Assembly (NCBI RefSeq): GCF_016802725.1
Contig: NC_052666.1
Location: forward strand, 27,681,497 to 27,745,496
Reading direction: 5' to 3'
DNA from: Solenopsis invicta
Lineage: Eukaryota > Arthropoda > Insecta > Hymenoptera > Formicidae
Length of the DNA stretch: 64,000 bases
In this document: positions 34,737 through 49,723 of the stretch, in pieces
Position numbering within the stretch: the first letter of the stretch is position 1
Layout: each line of letters starts with the position of its first letter
The notes under the pieces: model-generated
What the model was told of the DNA's origin: nothing
The model's database searches: none
Seen by the model: only the letters and a program-made list of their open reading frames with translations
Position numbers and translations under genes: made by a program

Positions 34737-35800
34737 GAGACCGAGAGTCGCGCGTTACGAGAAAATACGGCAGTGTACGCATGAACGTCGATGCATTTCA
34801 ATCGCAAACCCAAAGCCACAAATCTCGGACAGCGGCGATGTAAAACGATCGACGAGACGCGCGACGCGATTAGTACCGCGCGAGTAAATAACAAGTAAAT
34901 GATATGTTACGCACCCCCCTCTCCCCGGTCGCGCTGCCCGGCACCGACCAAAGTCTCTCTACTGCTCCTCTCGGAATCCTTCGCACCGCTGCTTCTCCAT
35001 AGAGCACTTACGCGCGTTTATTATAACCTAAACGCTACGAATACAGGACTGATTGCGCAGACCGATTAAACGCGATTCGACAGCGCTTCGCTGCGTTGCG
35101 TCTTCATAATGTTCCGTTGGCGGCCGAGATAGCGGACGGCGCTAACTTCACTCCGGTTTACCGCGCGACACGACGCGAGTCAAGCTAAGGTTAAGAGGCC
35201 CAAAAATCGAGATGATCAATCGAGACGGCTCCCGTGCACGCACAGGATGTTTAACGCGCGCTAACGCATGCATATGTAGAAAGTGAAGGGTTAACCGCGT
35301 CGATTCGGCATCTTGACTCTAGCTTGACTCGCGTCGTGTCGCGGCAGTAAATCGGAGTAAAGTTGCCGACGTAACGCTGACATCATCCGTCGCCAACTGA
35401 ACGCTACGGAGACGCGGCGCGCAGCGAAGCGTTCTCGAATCGCGTTTTATCGGGAATTACGTGCGGCCTGCACAATTGATTCCGTATTCGTTGCGTTTCG
35501 GTGATAAGTGCGCGCATGTGAGATCGCGCGTAAGTGCTATGGAGAAGCAGCTGCAGAGGTTTGGTCGGCGTCGGACGGTGCCGGGCAGCGCTACCGGGGT
35601 GAGGGATGAGTTAACCTATCATTTGCTTGTTATTTAGACGCGCGATACTAATCGCTCGCGTCGCGTGTCTCGTTTTACGTCAAGACGCTGTCCGAGATTT
35701 GTGGTTTTGGTCTTGCAACTGAAATGCATCGATGTTTTCATGCCTACTGCCCTTTCTTATACACATCGTAACCATTGCCTTCGTGCGCGACTCGGTCTCA
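34737..35800. repeat. 1.06-kb imperfect palindrome (inverted duplication)
   Basis: Two arms of roughly 470-500 bp are inverted copies. Exact paired anchors, in order inward, are 34816-34833 with 35687-35704 (CCACAAATCTCGGACAGC), 34931-34946 with 35576-35591 (GCGCTGCCCGGCACCG), 34988-35001 with 35538-35551, 35004-35016 with 35525-35537, 35068-35080 with 35435-35447, and 35166-35186 with 35321-35341 (CGACACGACGCGAGTCAAGC plus T). Between anchors the arms have substitutions and small indels. The outermost pairing seen is GAGACCGAG near 34737 with its complement near 35791-35799. The arms are GC-rich and contain no recognisable gene. It could be an old inverted duplication, a foldback element or a long hairpin RNA locus. 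Confidence 0.8.
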
Positions 35801-35818
35801 AGGACGACATTACGTTGC

Positions 35819-36022
35819 AAATCCAAGTGTTGTGTATTTATGCGTATAAAATTATGTAGGCACTTTTTACGCATTGTTTACGTGCTTAGACGCGTAATTT
35901 AATAAGTATTTATGCACGTCTAAGCGTTTAACAAGTACGAAAACTACACGCATGAATTTAATTTAATGCATAAAAAATACAAATGCGTAAAAAGTAACTA
36001 CGCGTTTTACACACGTGGATTT
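35819..36022. mobile_element. MITE with AATCCAAGTGTGTA ends, copy 1
   Basis: The left end AAATCCAAGTGTTGTGT and the reverse complement of the right end AAATCCACGTGTGTAAAACG are inverted, followed by paired ACTTTTTACGCATT blocks. The interior contains a perfect 9-bp stem (GCTTAGACG ... CGTCTAAGC). AGTACGAAAACTACACGCAT and CGTTTTACACAC blocks also occur in the copy at 36.91-37.01 kb. It starts about 20 bp after the 1.06-kb palindrome ends. Confidence 0.6.
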
Positions 36023-36545
36023 ATAGTGTAGGGATAGCTTACGAGACGATCTCGACGAAACGATACCGCTGACGATACGCGCTGCGAGCCTTTAATATTT
36101 CGGACATTAAAGTGAGATATCAGGCCGTTAGAGCGACAAAGCTTAAAGGCTCAACTGACCTGTCCAAGATTACGCGTTTCCTCTGCAGGGCACGCATATA
36201 CATATATCTACCGATTAGAGTTCTCGCAACTGCGTTCGAACCATCTTTGCCGAACAGCCCAGTGTCACGCTATCGCGAGAAGTGGCTGTTATACCTTGCG
36301 CACACACGCACGTCGTGATACCGCCAGACAAAAGGAGCGAGATTAATAATTGCAAGGCTAGCCGTAGAAAACGGCGAGATAATGCGCCGAAAGCGATATC
36401 TTTATCTGAAAGAAATCAGTCGAAATTTCTGATGTCAAGACGGCAATATTTTGTAAAAGCGTTACTTCTTTAATTCTTTTTAATTGCACTTGCAAGTATT
36501 TTAATCAAAGTTGACGAAATTAACGATACAATTAGACTTTTAATC
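36022..36545. other. Gene-free stretch
   Basis: Mixed composition. Short open frames at 36112-36473 overlap each other in different frames and are not recognisable. Confidence 0.4.
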
Positions 36546-36757
36546 TACACTGAAAAAAAAAATTGCTAAATTTTAATATTTGCTTAAACAGTTGCAATGA
36601 AAGATTTATTTGCGATAGATAATTATTTACTCAATAAAAAAATAATAGTTAAAATAGTAGTTCTTGTACTAAATAAATATTTACATTTAATAAATATTTA
36701 TTATAACTTTTCAAGCAAATATTTATTAAAATCTAGTATTTTTTTCTCCCAGTGTGT
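36546..36757. mobile_element. AT-rich MITE with CACTGA/G-A-run ends
   Basis: The left end ACACTGAAAAAAAAAATTGC and the reverse complement of the right end (ACACTGGGAGAAAAAAATAC) are inverted. Both continue through a TAGATTTTAA-like block and a TATTTGCTT block for about 45 bp. There is no coding capacity. A related element is at 41.30-41.52 kb and a single end at 61.13 kb. Confidence 0.6.
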
Positions 36758-36905
36758 ATGAAAAATCTCAGAGATTAATTATTAGATACTTGTACTTTAA
36801 AACATGTCTAAGAAATCATTTTCAGAAAATCATCAGTTTTTATTTTTAATTAAAAACTTTTATGTGAGTAATGTGAGTAAAGTATTGCACGCATTACAAA
36901 CTGCG

Positions 36906-37014
36906 AATCCAAATGTGTATCAATGTTAAATTGTACGTTTGAACGTGTAGAAAGTACAAAAACTACACGCATAGAAGTATAAAGAGTGATTATACGTTTT
37001 ACACACTTGGATTT
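36906..37014. mobile_element. MITE with AATCCAAGTGTGTA ends, copy 2
   Basis: AATCCAAATGTGTATC at the left and AAATCCAAGTGTGTAAAACG on the complement of the right end form short terminal inverted repeats. AGTACAAAAACTACACGCAT and CGTTTTACACACTTGGATTT match copy 1 at 35.82-36.02 kb. This copy lacks the central hairpin part of copy 1. Confidence 0.55.
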
Positions 37015-37980
37015 AGAGTGCGTTAAACGCAGTACTGGCGATTTGTTCTTACACTTAAAGGCTTTCACGTGTGAAAAAAAACGCTTATTGGATGATGGGA
37101 GAAGCAATCCGTAGGTCACTTAAAAAAAAAAGTGTATCTCGATATAATTAAGAGTTACATCGACGTTCTAGAAATAACAGAACGCGTAACTGCAGAAGCG
37201 TCATATAATTATCTCGTTACGGACAGCGGCGCGTAACAAGCAAGAAGAGTCGAGCGGCTTCGCGCGACACGCGAATAACGATTGAATCGGACGGATACAC
37301 GTTGCACGCGCGATTAACCGGTATCGTCCCAATTGCGCTGAAAGCATCGACGCCGGCGATATCCGCAGACGGCCGCCGGCCGGCCGGCCCAGAAATGCAC
37401 CGGCCGCGTTGCACTATTATTACCACCGCACCCGGATAACCGGCCACGCTCGATCGTTACCTGAAACTTAGGATTAACACCTGGATCACTCTCGCGATGA
37501 CGACGACCGGCAATCACGTACGCGCCGCACCGCGTCGACACGTCGAACGTTGCGTGCGTCCCGATTAGAGCTCCGACGCCTATATATCGTTAAACGGGAG
37601 GCCCCGATGCAATTTACGCGATAAGCCGGCGCGCGGGCCGCATTTCTCAGGTAAGTCACTGAAAACGGTTATAAAGCGATCCCCAATTATATGCGAGGTC
37701 CCCGCGAGCGCGTCTCTTGCCAGGATTTTCTCTTTTCTCAACGCCTCGAGAGATGTATTCTGAGCGCGGCGAAGTTTCAAAGTAGAAGAAGAAGAAGAAG
37801 AAGAGAGCCGCGCGGTGTCTACCGCCAAAAATCCGATTTTCCACAAAATAATCAAGGCCCGGTAACTCCCTCGCTTGAATTTATACGGAATTGTGATACT
37901 TGATACAAGCGAAATGTATACAAGTACGCGTCGCTCATTTCACATCATCATCGATTATTGCGATAAATATTACCAAGCGC
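37015..37980. other. Gene-free stretch with an isolated perfect splice-donor consensus
   Basis: 37.2-37.7 kb is CpG-rich. CAG|GTAAGT occurs at 37648-37656 on the + strand. With no start codon in a compatible open frame upstream, this may be chance: roughly half such a match is expected in 64 kb on two strands. A (GAA)n run is at about 37783-37804. Confidence 0.35.
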
Positions 37981-38168
37981 CTCGGTGGTCAAACTGTTTA
38001 ACATGAAGATATGTATGGAGTGTTTGGGAATTTAGGTTCAAACCTTGGTCGAGGTGATATTTTTCGCAATAAATTTCTTTACAGTTTTCGGAATAAGATA
38101 GGATCGTAGAGCAAGCATCAAAATTATTAAATTGATTAGCAATTATAATTTTCGCGATATTACATTTC
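37980..38168 (+). mobile_element. tRNA-derived SINE-like element, copy 2
   Basis: The B-box region reads AGGTTCAAACCT. It is followed by TTTTTCGCAATAAATTTCTT and ACAGTTTT, then a body ending TTTTCGCGATATTAC, all colinear with copy 1 at 4.74-4.91 kb. The head is more diverged than in copy 1 and box A (CTCGGTGGTCAAAC) is weak, so this copy is older or degenerate. Confidence 0.6.
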
Positions 38169-39511
38169 TGGGTTTTTCTTAAGAGCTGAATTTTAAGTCC
38201 GGCAAACTACGTGCGGCACGCAGCGTAGTTTGGAGGATCTTGTAAATGTTTACAAATTCACGTAGAAAATTATCGAGCGTTAAGAACTGCTTTCGATCGG
38301 TACAGCCATTTTCGTTATTTAATTGTGACACTTGATATCGCGGCGCCGGATAGAGTTTCAAGATTACAAATCAAAAAGGTCTCTCCTAATTAATAAGTGG
38401 GCGCTACGTCACGTCCACGAGGCTCCGGCTCTCGTGTGTCGATAAAATACGCACGCGGCACCTCCGTTTTCATTTTATCGCGCGGCGCATAAATCTCTTT
38501 TTATCCAGGCGGGAGGTACGAACGCGTCGAAACGAACGAACGGACGAACGGACGGAAAATTTTGGCCGCGGAGTGTTCGTGGCATTATACGGACGAGCGA
38601 GCGCGCGTTCTCTCGCTCCCGCTGCACGGTCGAAAATTTCGAGAGCGCGCGCGGATCGAGGTCGCGACGTAGGTAGGTAGGTAGGTAGGTAGATAGGTAG
38701 GTAGAAGGAGGCGGAGAGCGCGGGTAGGTAGGGTAGGTAGGTAGGTAGGTAGGTTGGAGAGGCGAATGGAGGGCTCTTGGATGCATTAATCATCTCCGTA
38801 CTTCGTCCGCCGCCCGCTCGCGGACTCCCTCTTCCCTGACCCTTTTCGACCCTCCGTCCCGTTCCGTCCTTTCGACCCTCTCGCTCCGTCACTCACACGC
38901 CTCGTCCTCCACCCGCGTGCGCGCCTCTCTTCCACCGAACCCTTTCTCACTTTATCTCCCGCTCGCTTCTCGGATCGCGTCTACAGAGTGCCCGACGAAT
39001 ACCGAATCGCGGTCGTGCCGGGGATAAACAGTCGAGGCAAAAAGACGCTGAATGAACGCTACGCGTTTGAAAATCGATTTCAGCATTTTCCACGTGGCTT
39101 TTATTATTTTTCACCCGCGCTGCTCGCGAGTTAAGATGAAATTCGTGCTCCGAAAGAGCTGTAAGAGTGAAATCGCGTGAGAACTTCAGGAAATCGCTCT
39201 TTCCCCCAAGGAGGAAGACGGAAGATCCGCATCCGAGGGGAGAAAATACGAGATACATCCGGGACACCCAGTACGTATCCCCGGAGAGATGGAACACGCG
39301 CTCTGGGAGCGACGGGCGAGATAAATAAGCGACTCGACGCGCGCCAGCGACGACGTTCCGCGAGTCTACGAGAGACGCGGATGCCTGCGCCGCGACGACG
39401 CTTCGAGGTCGTCTCGGGCGCCGCGACGAAAGACGGGCGGTGCGCGCGCGGGATCCTCACGAGAGAGGACAAGAGAGGAGACGCGAGGCGCGCTCTCGAC
39501 GCGCTTTAGAC

Positions 39512-39548
<37 letters not shown>

Positions 39549-39700
39549 TCCTCGTCGTCGCGCGCGCTCTCGAGTTTCCGCTAAAAAAGAGATCGATTCT
39601 AAACTTAGGAAAGTATTTTCAGCGGGGAGAAGCCCGGCAACTTGTGCGACTCCGCGCGCTGAAATATGCATAAAAATAATGAATTCGCGGTGGCGTCCCG
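38169..39700. other. Gene-free CpG-rich stretch with GTAG and GTC microsatellites
   Basis: (GTAG)n occurs in two blocks at about 38668-38704 and 38723-38754. (GTC)n is at about 39514-39548. Open frames here are read through these repeats or overlap on both strands and are not recognisable. Confidence 0.5.
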
Positions 39701-41304
39701 CGAGATGAAAAATATCAAATACCCCCCGTCAAGAAGGATTCCCACGTAGCGAGTAGTCGCAGGTGTGGACAAACGTCACTGTATCGCGCACCGCGCTGTT
39801 CACTCGCGTAATATTATTATGACAATTAGAATGATATTGCAACAGGATTGTGATCATTACCGTGTTATACTGTCCTCTCGTCACTAATAGTTCAAAACGA
39901 GGCGTGTAATTAAGCACGTTAATATTGCAGTGACGTCTAGAATTTCATGTAACTCTATCAAGATTTAAACGTCATCGTCTGTCCCTGTATAAACAATGCG
40001 ATATCGATTGCGCTGACAATTGAGCAAGTGAATTATAATTGCACAAACGCGTATGCATTTTCCTTTAATTTACTTAATAAATTTACAATTACATAATTTT
40101 TCAGATTTGCGTCTCCATACCTCTATGAAAAATCAGAGATTGATTTTATTTTGCACCATAATATTCCCTTTTTTTAGATTCTCTGTTCTCTGTATAAATT
40201 CATGTCTTGATTTTTGCCGAGTCGCCGAGCTAAAAGTTTCTCATTCCGTCGCGCCGCGCCGAGAAGATGATCGCGGCGCGCGATGCGTTCGTTTCAATTT
40301 AATTTACCGTAGCGAGCAAGACCGGATCGAGCGCGCGAGATCGATCGATCTCGGCGATCGACGCGGACGAGAATAGAGTCGAGGCCACGGAGGTGGAGGA
40401 GGAGGAGGAGGAGGAGGAGGAGGAGAAGGAGGTCCGTGGAGGTAATAGAGCCGTGGAACGAGCAGACACCTCGCAATTTGGCTAATGGCCTTCCACCGGC
40501 ACCTTGGGGATACAGCCGACACGGCCGTCGGCGGCGCACCGCCCAAGGAACACGGTCCCTATCGCGTTGGAGCCCTAACGAGAGGGGTGGCACGCGCTCC
40601 GCTCGTTGCATCGCGCCCTTCCTCCCCGCCCCCTCCCCTCTCCCCCTGCCGTTTCACCCTTCGTGCCGTCGCCACTGCCGTTTCCGATAGTTTGCCGAGC
40701 GGAAATTGCGTGCCGAATAAGGCAAATATGATTGTTCCTCACGACTACGTCACGAAGGGCGAGGAAACGTAATAGCAATCGATCTTGAAGGATCTCTTTT
40801 CATGGGAGATCAAGGAAGGTAACTCGAAATTCGAAATTGTGGAAATGCCAAACGTAAGGGTTTTGCTCTCGCATTCATTCTTCTCTTTTTACATTAGATA
40901 TTTATGTGGAGGAATTTATGTAGAGGAGATATTTCAGCGGGAGATTTTTGAAAGCGTCAGCAATCACGGACTCGTTGCGGCATTATAAAAAAACATCGCG
41001 ATAACGGGCTACGGAAACAAAAGTTTATAGCGTAATCCCGTAAACCGAATATACGAAATGTATCCATCGAATTGCCGCCGTAAACACAATTTTTGCGACA
41101 CGACGAAAATTCGAAAAAGCGAAGCTTTCATACATCGCTCTCGCGAGACGAGCTCTTCAAAACATGATCGCACAAATAGCAACTGAATATGAAAAATTTG
41201 TTCTCGCCAACAAACGCTTTAAGCTCTTAAAGAATCTCGCATCACAGTAACGTACATATTGGAAATTAATAATCACTTTGTATAATAGCTAAAAAGAGAG
41301 GGGG
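39700..41304. other. Gene-free stretch with (GGA)n
   Basis: 39.7-40.2 kb is AT-rich. 40.2-40.75 kb is GC-rich with an 18-bp perfect palindrome (CGAGATCGA and complement) near 40336-40353 and (GGA)n at about 40390-40432. 40.8-41.3 kb is mixed. No gene is supported. Confidence 0.45.
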
Positions 41305-41518
41305 GGGGAATTATTAAATAACTTGACTAGATTTTTCAAATTGATTAAATTTTTTTAGTTCAACTCTTTATGTATTTCACTTAAATACATAAAATACTTG
41401 AACTTTACTTTAAATATTTATATATTTAACTTAACTACATACATATTTAATTTAAATACGTAAATGTTTGAACTAAAGAAATTTAGTCAAATTAACGACC
41501 TTTTTTCTCAGTGTGTAT
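41305..41518. mobile_element. AT-rich MITE related to the 36.5-kb element
   Basis: The right end (CACACTGAGAAAAAAGGTCG on the complement) continues through TTGACTAAATTTCTTTAGTT. This pairs with TTGACTAGATTT ... TTTTTTAGTTCAA at the left. The interior is stacked AATACAT-type motifs on both strands. There is no coding capacity. Confidence 0.5.
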
Positions 41519-44689
<3,171 letters not shown>

Positions 44690-44690
<1 letters not shown>

Positions 44691-45600
44691 ATTAACAGAG
44701 GAAAGTCGCCAGGGCCGACATACCTCTTCTAAAGCGACATCTTATTTCTCGGAAACTGAACATTGCATCGTATTAATATTAATAAAAATATGATCTGTTT
44801 AGTAATTAAAGAAGTAAAAACTTTATACATTTATGGCTTTTTTTCTATATAAAATCTACTAATGATAAATTCTTGAGAAGCGAAAATAAATTTTGCGATC
44901 GATTTTCTTTTTCAAATTGCATAGTTTAAACGGTAGTAAATATATTGTTGATAATATTAAATTATTTTACATAGAGCGTCCTAAAATTATTTTATTTAGA
45001 GATTTTTTTTTCACAATGCAGTTTTAAACGTATAATCATATAAGACGGCACAACTAAAGACATTAAAAAATAATAAAAACGATATAGGATAGAATAAAAG
45101 ATATAGCATTAGGAGATCTATCCATTAAGCAATCTAATCTAATCTTTGTGAAAGCCGTGCTACAGGTTGCGTCTCTTGCGGAACAGCACAAAGTATTTGT
45201 ATAAATTGACAAAAATCGTTATACATTGAAGTGAAAAATTTGTAGCAATTCTCGTATTAACTTGTAAATATTTTGTACAATATACTCACGTGAAAGGAAA
45301 GGAAAAGGAAAATGTAGCATTACTGTCTACTAAGTGGATTTCGAGGTTTATTTTGTCGGACGTTTATTCTTGCTTATCTTATCCAATTGCAAAATTAAAA
45401 GTGATATTATAAAAACTTCTGCGTTATGTAATAGAAAATACTTTCTAGTGTGTTTTATCTGTTTTCAAAGTTTAATTTGTAATTTCTGTTTAAGGTTATT
45501 AGTCATATCTCAAAACATTACATTGACAAAGATATAAAAATTTCATAAAATATCTAGTGTATTACGTTTGAATATCTGTGTAAAATTTGAGCACAATTTA
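44690..45600 (+). repeat. 0.8-0.9 kb duplicated segment, copy 1
   Basis: This AT-rich segment is colinear with about 50.73-51.63 kb. Shared blocks include TTTCTCGGAAACTGAACATT (44753), TATTGTTGATAATATTA (44941), a CAGTTTTAAACGTATAATC block, GAGATCTA, and the identical AAGGAAAATGTAGCATTACT near 45306. The offset stays at 6039-6044 bp across more than 550 bp, so there are very few net indels. No open frame is preserved between copies. It could be a local duplication or two insertions of an unknown element. Confidence 0.65.
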
Positions 45601-46380
45601 TTTGGTTTAAAAGTTATTTAATTTTTTATTTACTTTTGACTCTTGTATAACATCGCGTTGCAGTACTTGGAACGCAAAATGGGGAAGTACCATTATCAAT
45701 TAAGTAAAAATTTTGACATATTCTAATAAAATTGTAATAAATATTCGTGCTAAAATTTATTTAGATCTACTTAGTCGTTTAAAAGTTATTTATTTAAAAC
45801 TGCAAAATATATCAAAATACAGTAATTTTCGTAAAAAGTATGATAAATCAAACTTTTTGTTTTCTTCTTTGCAGCTAATTTCAGGATTAAAATTCGAGCA
45901 TTTGCGGTCAAAATTTTTTATTGTTGATTAGGAAAAAAAATAAATTTAGAAGAAGCCTTTTTGAATTTTGATAACTTAGCCCGTATTATATAGCCAAAAC
46001 ATCCTTAAAAAATACATTTCAATAACGAAGTGGTATATCATTAATGGCGATCTTCCTCTAGTAATATCCACATTTCGTGTAACTTACAAAATAACAGATG
46101 CAGACAATGCGATCGCGGAGTTGCGTTAATCTACGGTCGAATCTTCTGTTGACAAAACTATCAAGGAACGCTAGTAGATTTTTAAAAATTATAACTCAAA
46201 GTAAAATATCTCACGAACTACAATTTGATAATATTCTTCGCGGCGAAGCCATTGCCGAGTCAATCGCTATTTTTTCGGGTCCGTACCACGATAATACAAA
46301 TGGATGAGGATTACCACGATATTTCCTGACAAATTAATGGCCATCGATTAATTCTCACTCAATGCGCCGTCCTTCGTCGG
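45600..46380. other. AT-rich gene-free stretch with a short internal direct repeat
   Basis: The pattern AAAATTTAT...TTAAAAGTTATTTA occurs near 45.59-45.62 kb and again near 45.75-45.80 kb, suggesting a small tandem duplication or a decayed repeat. No gene is supported. Confidence 0.35.
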
Positions 46381-48420
46381 CGTTAGGGTGCGGAGTGACG
46401 GAAGGGGAAGGGGGGAGGGAGAAGGAGAATGGGGATGTAAAAAAATCCCTGCGGATTTAATTAACATCGTGCGCTTCTCTCCCTTTCCGCCCTTCAACCC
46501 TCTGACGTGACATATACGATCGTGCTGGAATTTATCGGAACTTTCTTGTCAAAATGCGCTCGGGATACGGACTAACGAAACCGCGAATAAATTCATAAAC
46601 TAAGTTCAAAACAGGTTTAAAAAAAAAAGTTGAAATTAATCCATAAGTTCGGTAATCATTAAAAATTCGTGCAATTGATAGAAAGGCATTTCTCTCGTAG
46701 GAAATCTCTCGACGAAAACGCCTTCCCTCCCCTCCTCCCATGCGTCACGTCGATCATACGCATCTTCGGAAGACGTCCCGTAATAATTCAGCTCGTAATA
46801 TTTCACAACGGCTACGATCGGAACGCTAACGCACGAATTTTAGCTGCTTTTTGTTACGGACAGCAATCTCGTAACGTCGGAGTCGCGCGAGGAGCCGGAC
46901 GGACGGGGGAGATTCGTCAAAATTTCAGCGTAGCGGGCCAGATAACAGCGGGGCCGACAAGCAAAATAAAAGACGCCCGGATATCCGACGCCGACGCGCG
47001 AGCACGAGCGCGATCCAATAGCGTTGCAATTTCATCCATCCTCCATTCCGAGAGGAAATCCTTCGGGCGAAACAAAAGCGAGCAACGCGACCGACCGACG
47101 GCGAGAATTCGGCCGGGAATTCGTCGACGCGCGAGCACCAGCACCGAGCGCGGGCGACATAATTCGACGAGATTTTTGTCACCCGCTTCCTCGAAATTCA
47201 AATCCTCCGTCGACGAGGAAAACGATCGGGGACGCGATAATCCGCGAATGCGCGACGCGAAAAATCTCGCGCGGTTTGCATTTTTAACACCCGCCGAGTT
47301 GGAGGCAGAGGGAATATCGGAATAGGTGCGACAATTCTTTCCTGTTCGTTATAACGATTTCAACGATTTCGCTGCAATCGTTACACCGAAAGAATTTCCG
47401 AATGCGCGACGCATCTTAATAACGTTTAACGCTGTGGAAGTTAACTTTCAGAGGGAGCTTCTTCCTTTCCATAAATAACGATGATGCTCGAGATATATCT
47501 CCACTTAATCTCCCGAAATAAAATAAAAAAATTGAGTTAAATCCTTTTGGTACCGAATTCTTTGTGCTTCGCTTGACCTATCCTGGCGCACATTTCACCG
47601 GCACACGTTACACCCCGCCGCGTCGCATCCTTTCATCCCGGTGAAATCCTTCCGGGGGGTGGGGGCGGGCGAGCGAGCGAGCCCGCGGGCGATTAACTCG
47701 CGAAACTCGTGCGCCGGAAAAATCCGGCGGGAGAGAGCCAGAGCGGCGATAGAACGGTGGCAAAAATTTCGTCGGGAAATTTAACCACCAACTTTCCCGG
47801 CGTGGCGTAGCGTAACGTAGTAGTAGCTAGCTCGGCTCGGTTCAGCTCGGCTCGGCTCGGCACGGTTCGACGCGGGAAAAACGTCGCGATCCTCCTCCCG
47901 GAGGATTTATCCCGTTCGCCGAATCGAGCGCAAAGGACAAAGGTAAAATCCGCGGGATCTCTCTCCGGGGAGAAGGAGGCGGAGGACGGGGGATCACCGC
48001 GTGCAGGATGGATAGGAAGAGTGGTTGGGGACGGGGGTGGCTGACGAGATCGTGGACGGCGGATTGCGGATCCCCAAGGGGTGGCCGGGAGCGAGGGAGG
48101 ACGGGAGAGCGGGAACACGACGGGCAGGATGAGGATGAGAACCCGGGGTTGTGTGAAGCGGCAGCGGCGGTGGCGGCGGCGGCGACCCCCGGAAGGTGTG
48201 GGCGGCGAGTGGCGATTATGGCTGGCCCTAGCCTAGGAACAGCTATCTTCCATCTAGAGTCTAGACTCGGGAGAATATAGCTAGCACGCTGGAACGTTAG
48301 CAGCTCTCCCTCGCGCCTCGTCATCGGGAACAGGACTACCGGGTGTTCTGAGAGGGAGCTTTTTAGTCGTTTTGCGGAGGGAAAAATCGCCGTGACGTAT
48401 TCGCACGGCTAGGTTATACT
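46380..48420. other. GC-rich gene-free stretch
   Basis: 46.85-47.3 kb and 47.6-48.35 kb are CpG-rich. A 218-codon + frame at 46669-47325 is the longest without simple repeats. However, it is overlapped by open frames in other phases and on the minus strand, and its Arg/Ser/Ala-rich translation is unrecognised, so I do not call it. GGCTC pentamers occur near 47826-47861. 48.0-48.19 kb is G-rich on the + strand with GGC repeats. Confidence 0.45.
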
Positions 48421-49541
48421 AGCGAAAATTTGTAGAAATTTTTTCAATTTTCGAAGAAGTACAACTCTGAAGATTTAAAATTTTTAAATCGTAAAAAGAT
48501 TAAAAGTCTCCAAAATTTATTAAGTGTCGAGAAAGTATAATTAGCGATGAGGTTGCACTATCTTTCCGAACTTCTGAAGGAAATTCGTATTCCGCGAATA
48601 CGAGATTTCAAACAGTAAAAATGTAAATTTTTGAAAATTAATACCTATGAGCACTTGATTTATATACAAGCATCGTTGAGAGAACAACTAGTCAAATTAA
48701 AATAATAAAAAAAAAACAACGTTGATGAACCAGATTTATAATTAATAGTCAACTTTTTTGTAGGCTACGTTACATCTAAATTGGCTATATTTTCTAATGA
48801 ATATTGTAACGAATAATGTAAATAGCTGTACATGTTTCAAAAATTGTTTTAAGCGAAAAATAGCCTTCAGGAAAGATTTTGAAAAAAATGTGACGTTTTG
48901 TGGTCTTAAAGACAGCTTTTTCCTTTCTCGAACATCTGAGATATTATCAGATATACGTGTTCTCTGAGGTGTCATCATGTCGCGACGTCGTATCGCGACG
49001 CTTTACGATCACCCGGTATGCAACAACCGGACCGCCACGCGAAATATATGGATGGCGAATAAAAGTAGATTGCCGCGGCAGCCGGGCTACGACGGACAGC
49101 AGCATTTTTATAGCTCATATATGCCGGCGCGTGAGATTCCGTGTAGCTGTATCGATACTGCCGAACTGCACTTAAAAGTTATGCCAATGAAATCAATTAA
49201 TTCAAAGCGTCCTCTTCACTTCGGATGTTAAGACTTTATTCGAACTGGAAGATGGGCAGATCAGTGCGACTATGTACTGTTGGATCTTTAGTGACAATCG
49301 GAGACGAGTTTGCGTAGAAAGGACGTTAGAGTGAAATTAAAACTAATACATTCTATTTAACAATCATTGTTTTATATGTAAACGAGAAATTACATTCGAG
49401 CAATAATCTTGTTTTAGATGTAATTTAATCTCGTCTAAAAAATGTGATAATCTTGAATTTTGTCAAAACACGTATCAAGAAAATCATTAAAGATCGTTTA
49501 TATCCGCAATATCAACTTCTTGTAGCTAGATCTTGAACTTA
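48420..49541. other. Mostly AT-rich gene-free stretch
   Basis: A GC-richer patch at 48.97-49.2 kb carries short unrecognised open frames. No repeat is identified. Confidence 0.4.
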
Positions 49542-49723
49542 TTATCGAATTGTGACCGCTCCTAGTAGTATGACTGACTGCAGGAGGACAAATCCTTGCG
49601 CTGTATCCATTAAATAAATTTCATCGTTACGACGCATTAGCGGCGACACCAAGTTTTGAGCAGGACACTGAGAAGAACTGTAGCATCTGGCCGGAAAAGG
49701 GATGTTAACTTCGTAAAGATTCC
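49542..49723 (-). CDS. Candidate terminal exon, unknown product
   Basis: On the minus strand the sequence TTTTATCAGTTTTCCTTTGC, then AG, is a strong polypyrimidine tract and acceptor placing an exon start at 49723. The frame then runs about 60 codons to a TAA at 49542-49544. It contains NIPFPARCYSSSQCPAQN, then RNDEIYLMDTAQ, and ends in a hydrophobic segment GFVLLQSVILLGAVTIR. Composition is not repetitive, unlike most open frames here. A second phase is also open for 28 codons, so the reading frame is uncertain. I recognise no family, upstream exons were not found, and chance remains the main alternative. Confidence 0.22.

Noticed and set aside
37648..37656. Perfect splice donor CAG|GTAAGT
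   Set aside because: About half a match is expected by chance in the window on two strands, and no start codon or acceptor gives it a transcript context.
46669..47325. 218-codon open frame on the + strand
   Set aside because: It is the longest non-repetitive frame, but three other frames overlap it on both strands, the region is GC-rich (few stops), and the translation is an Arg/Ser/Ala mixture with no recognisable domain or splice context.
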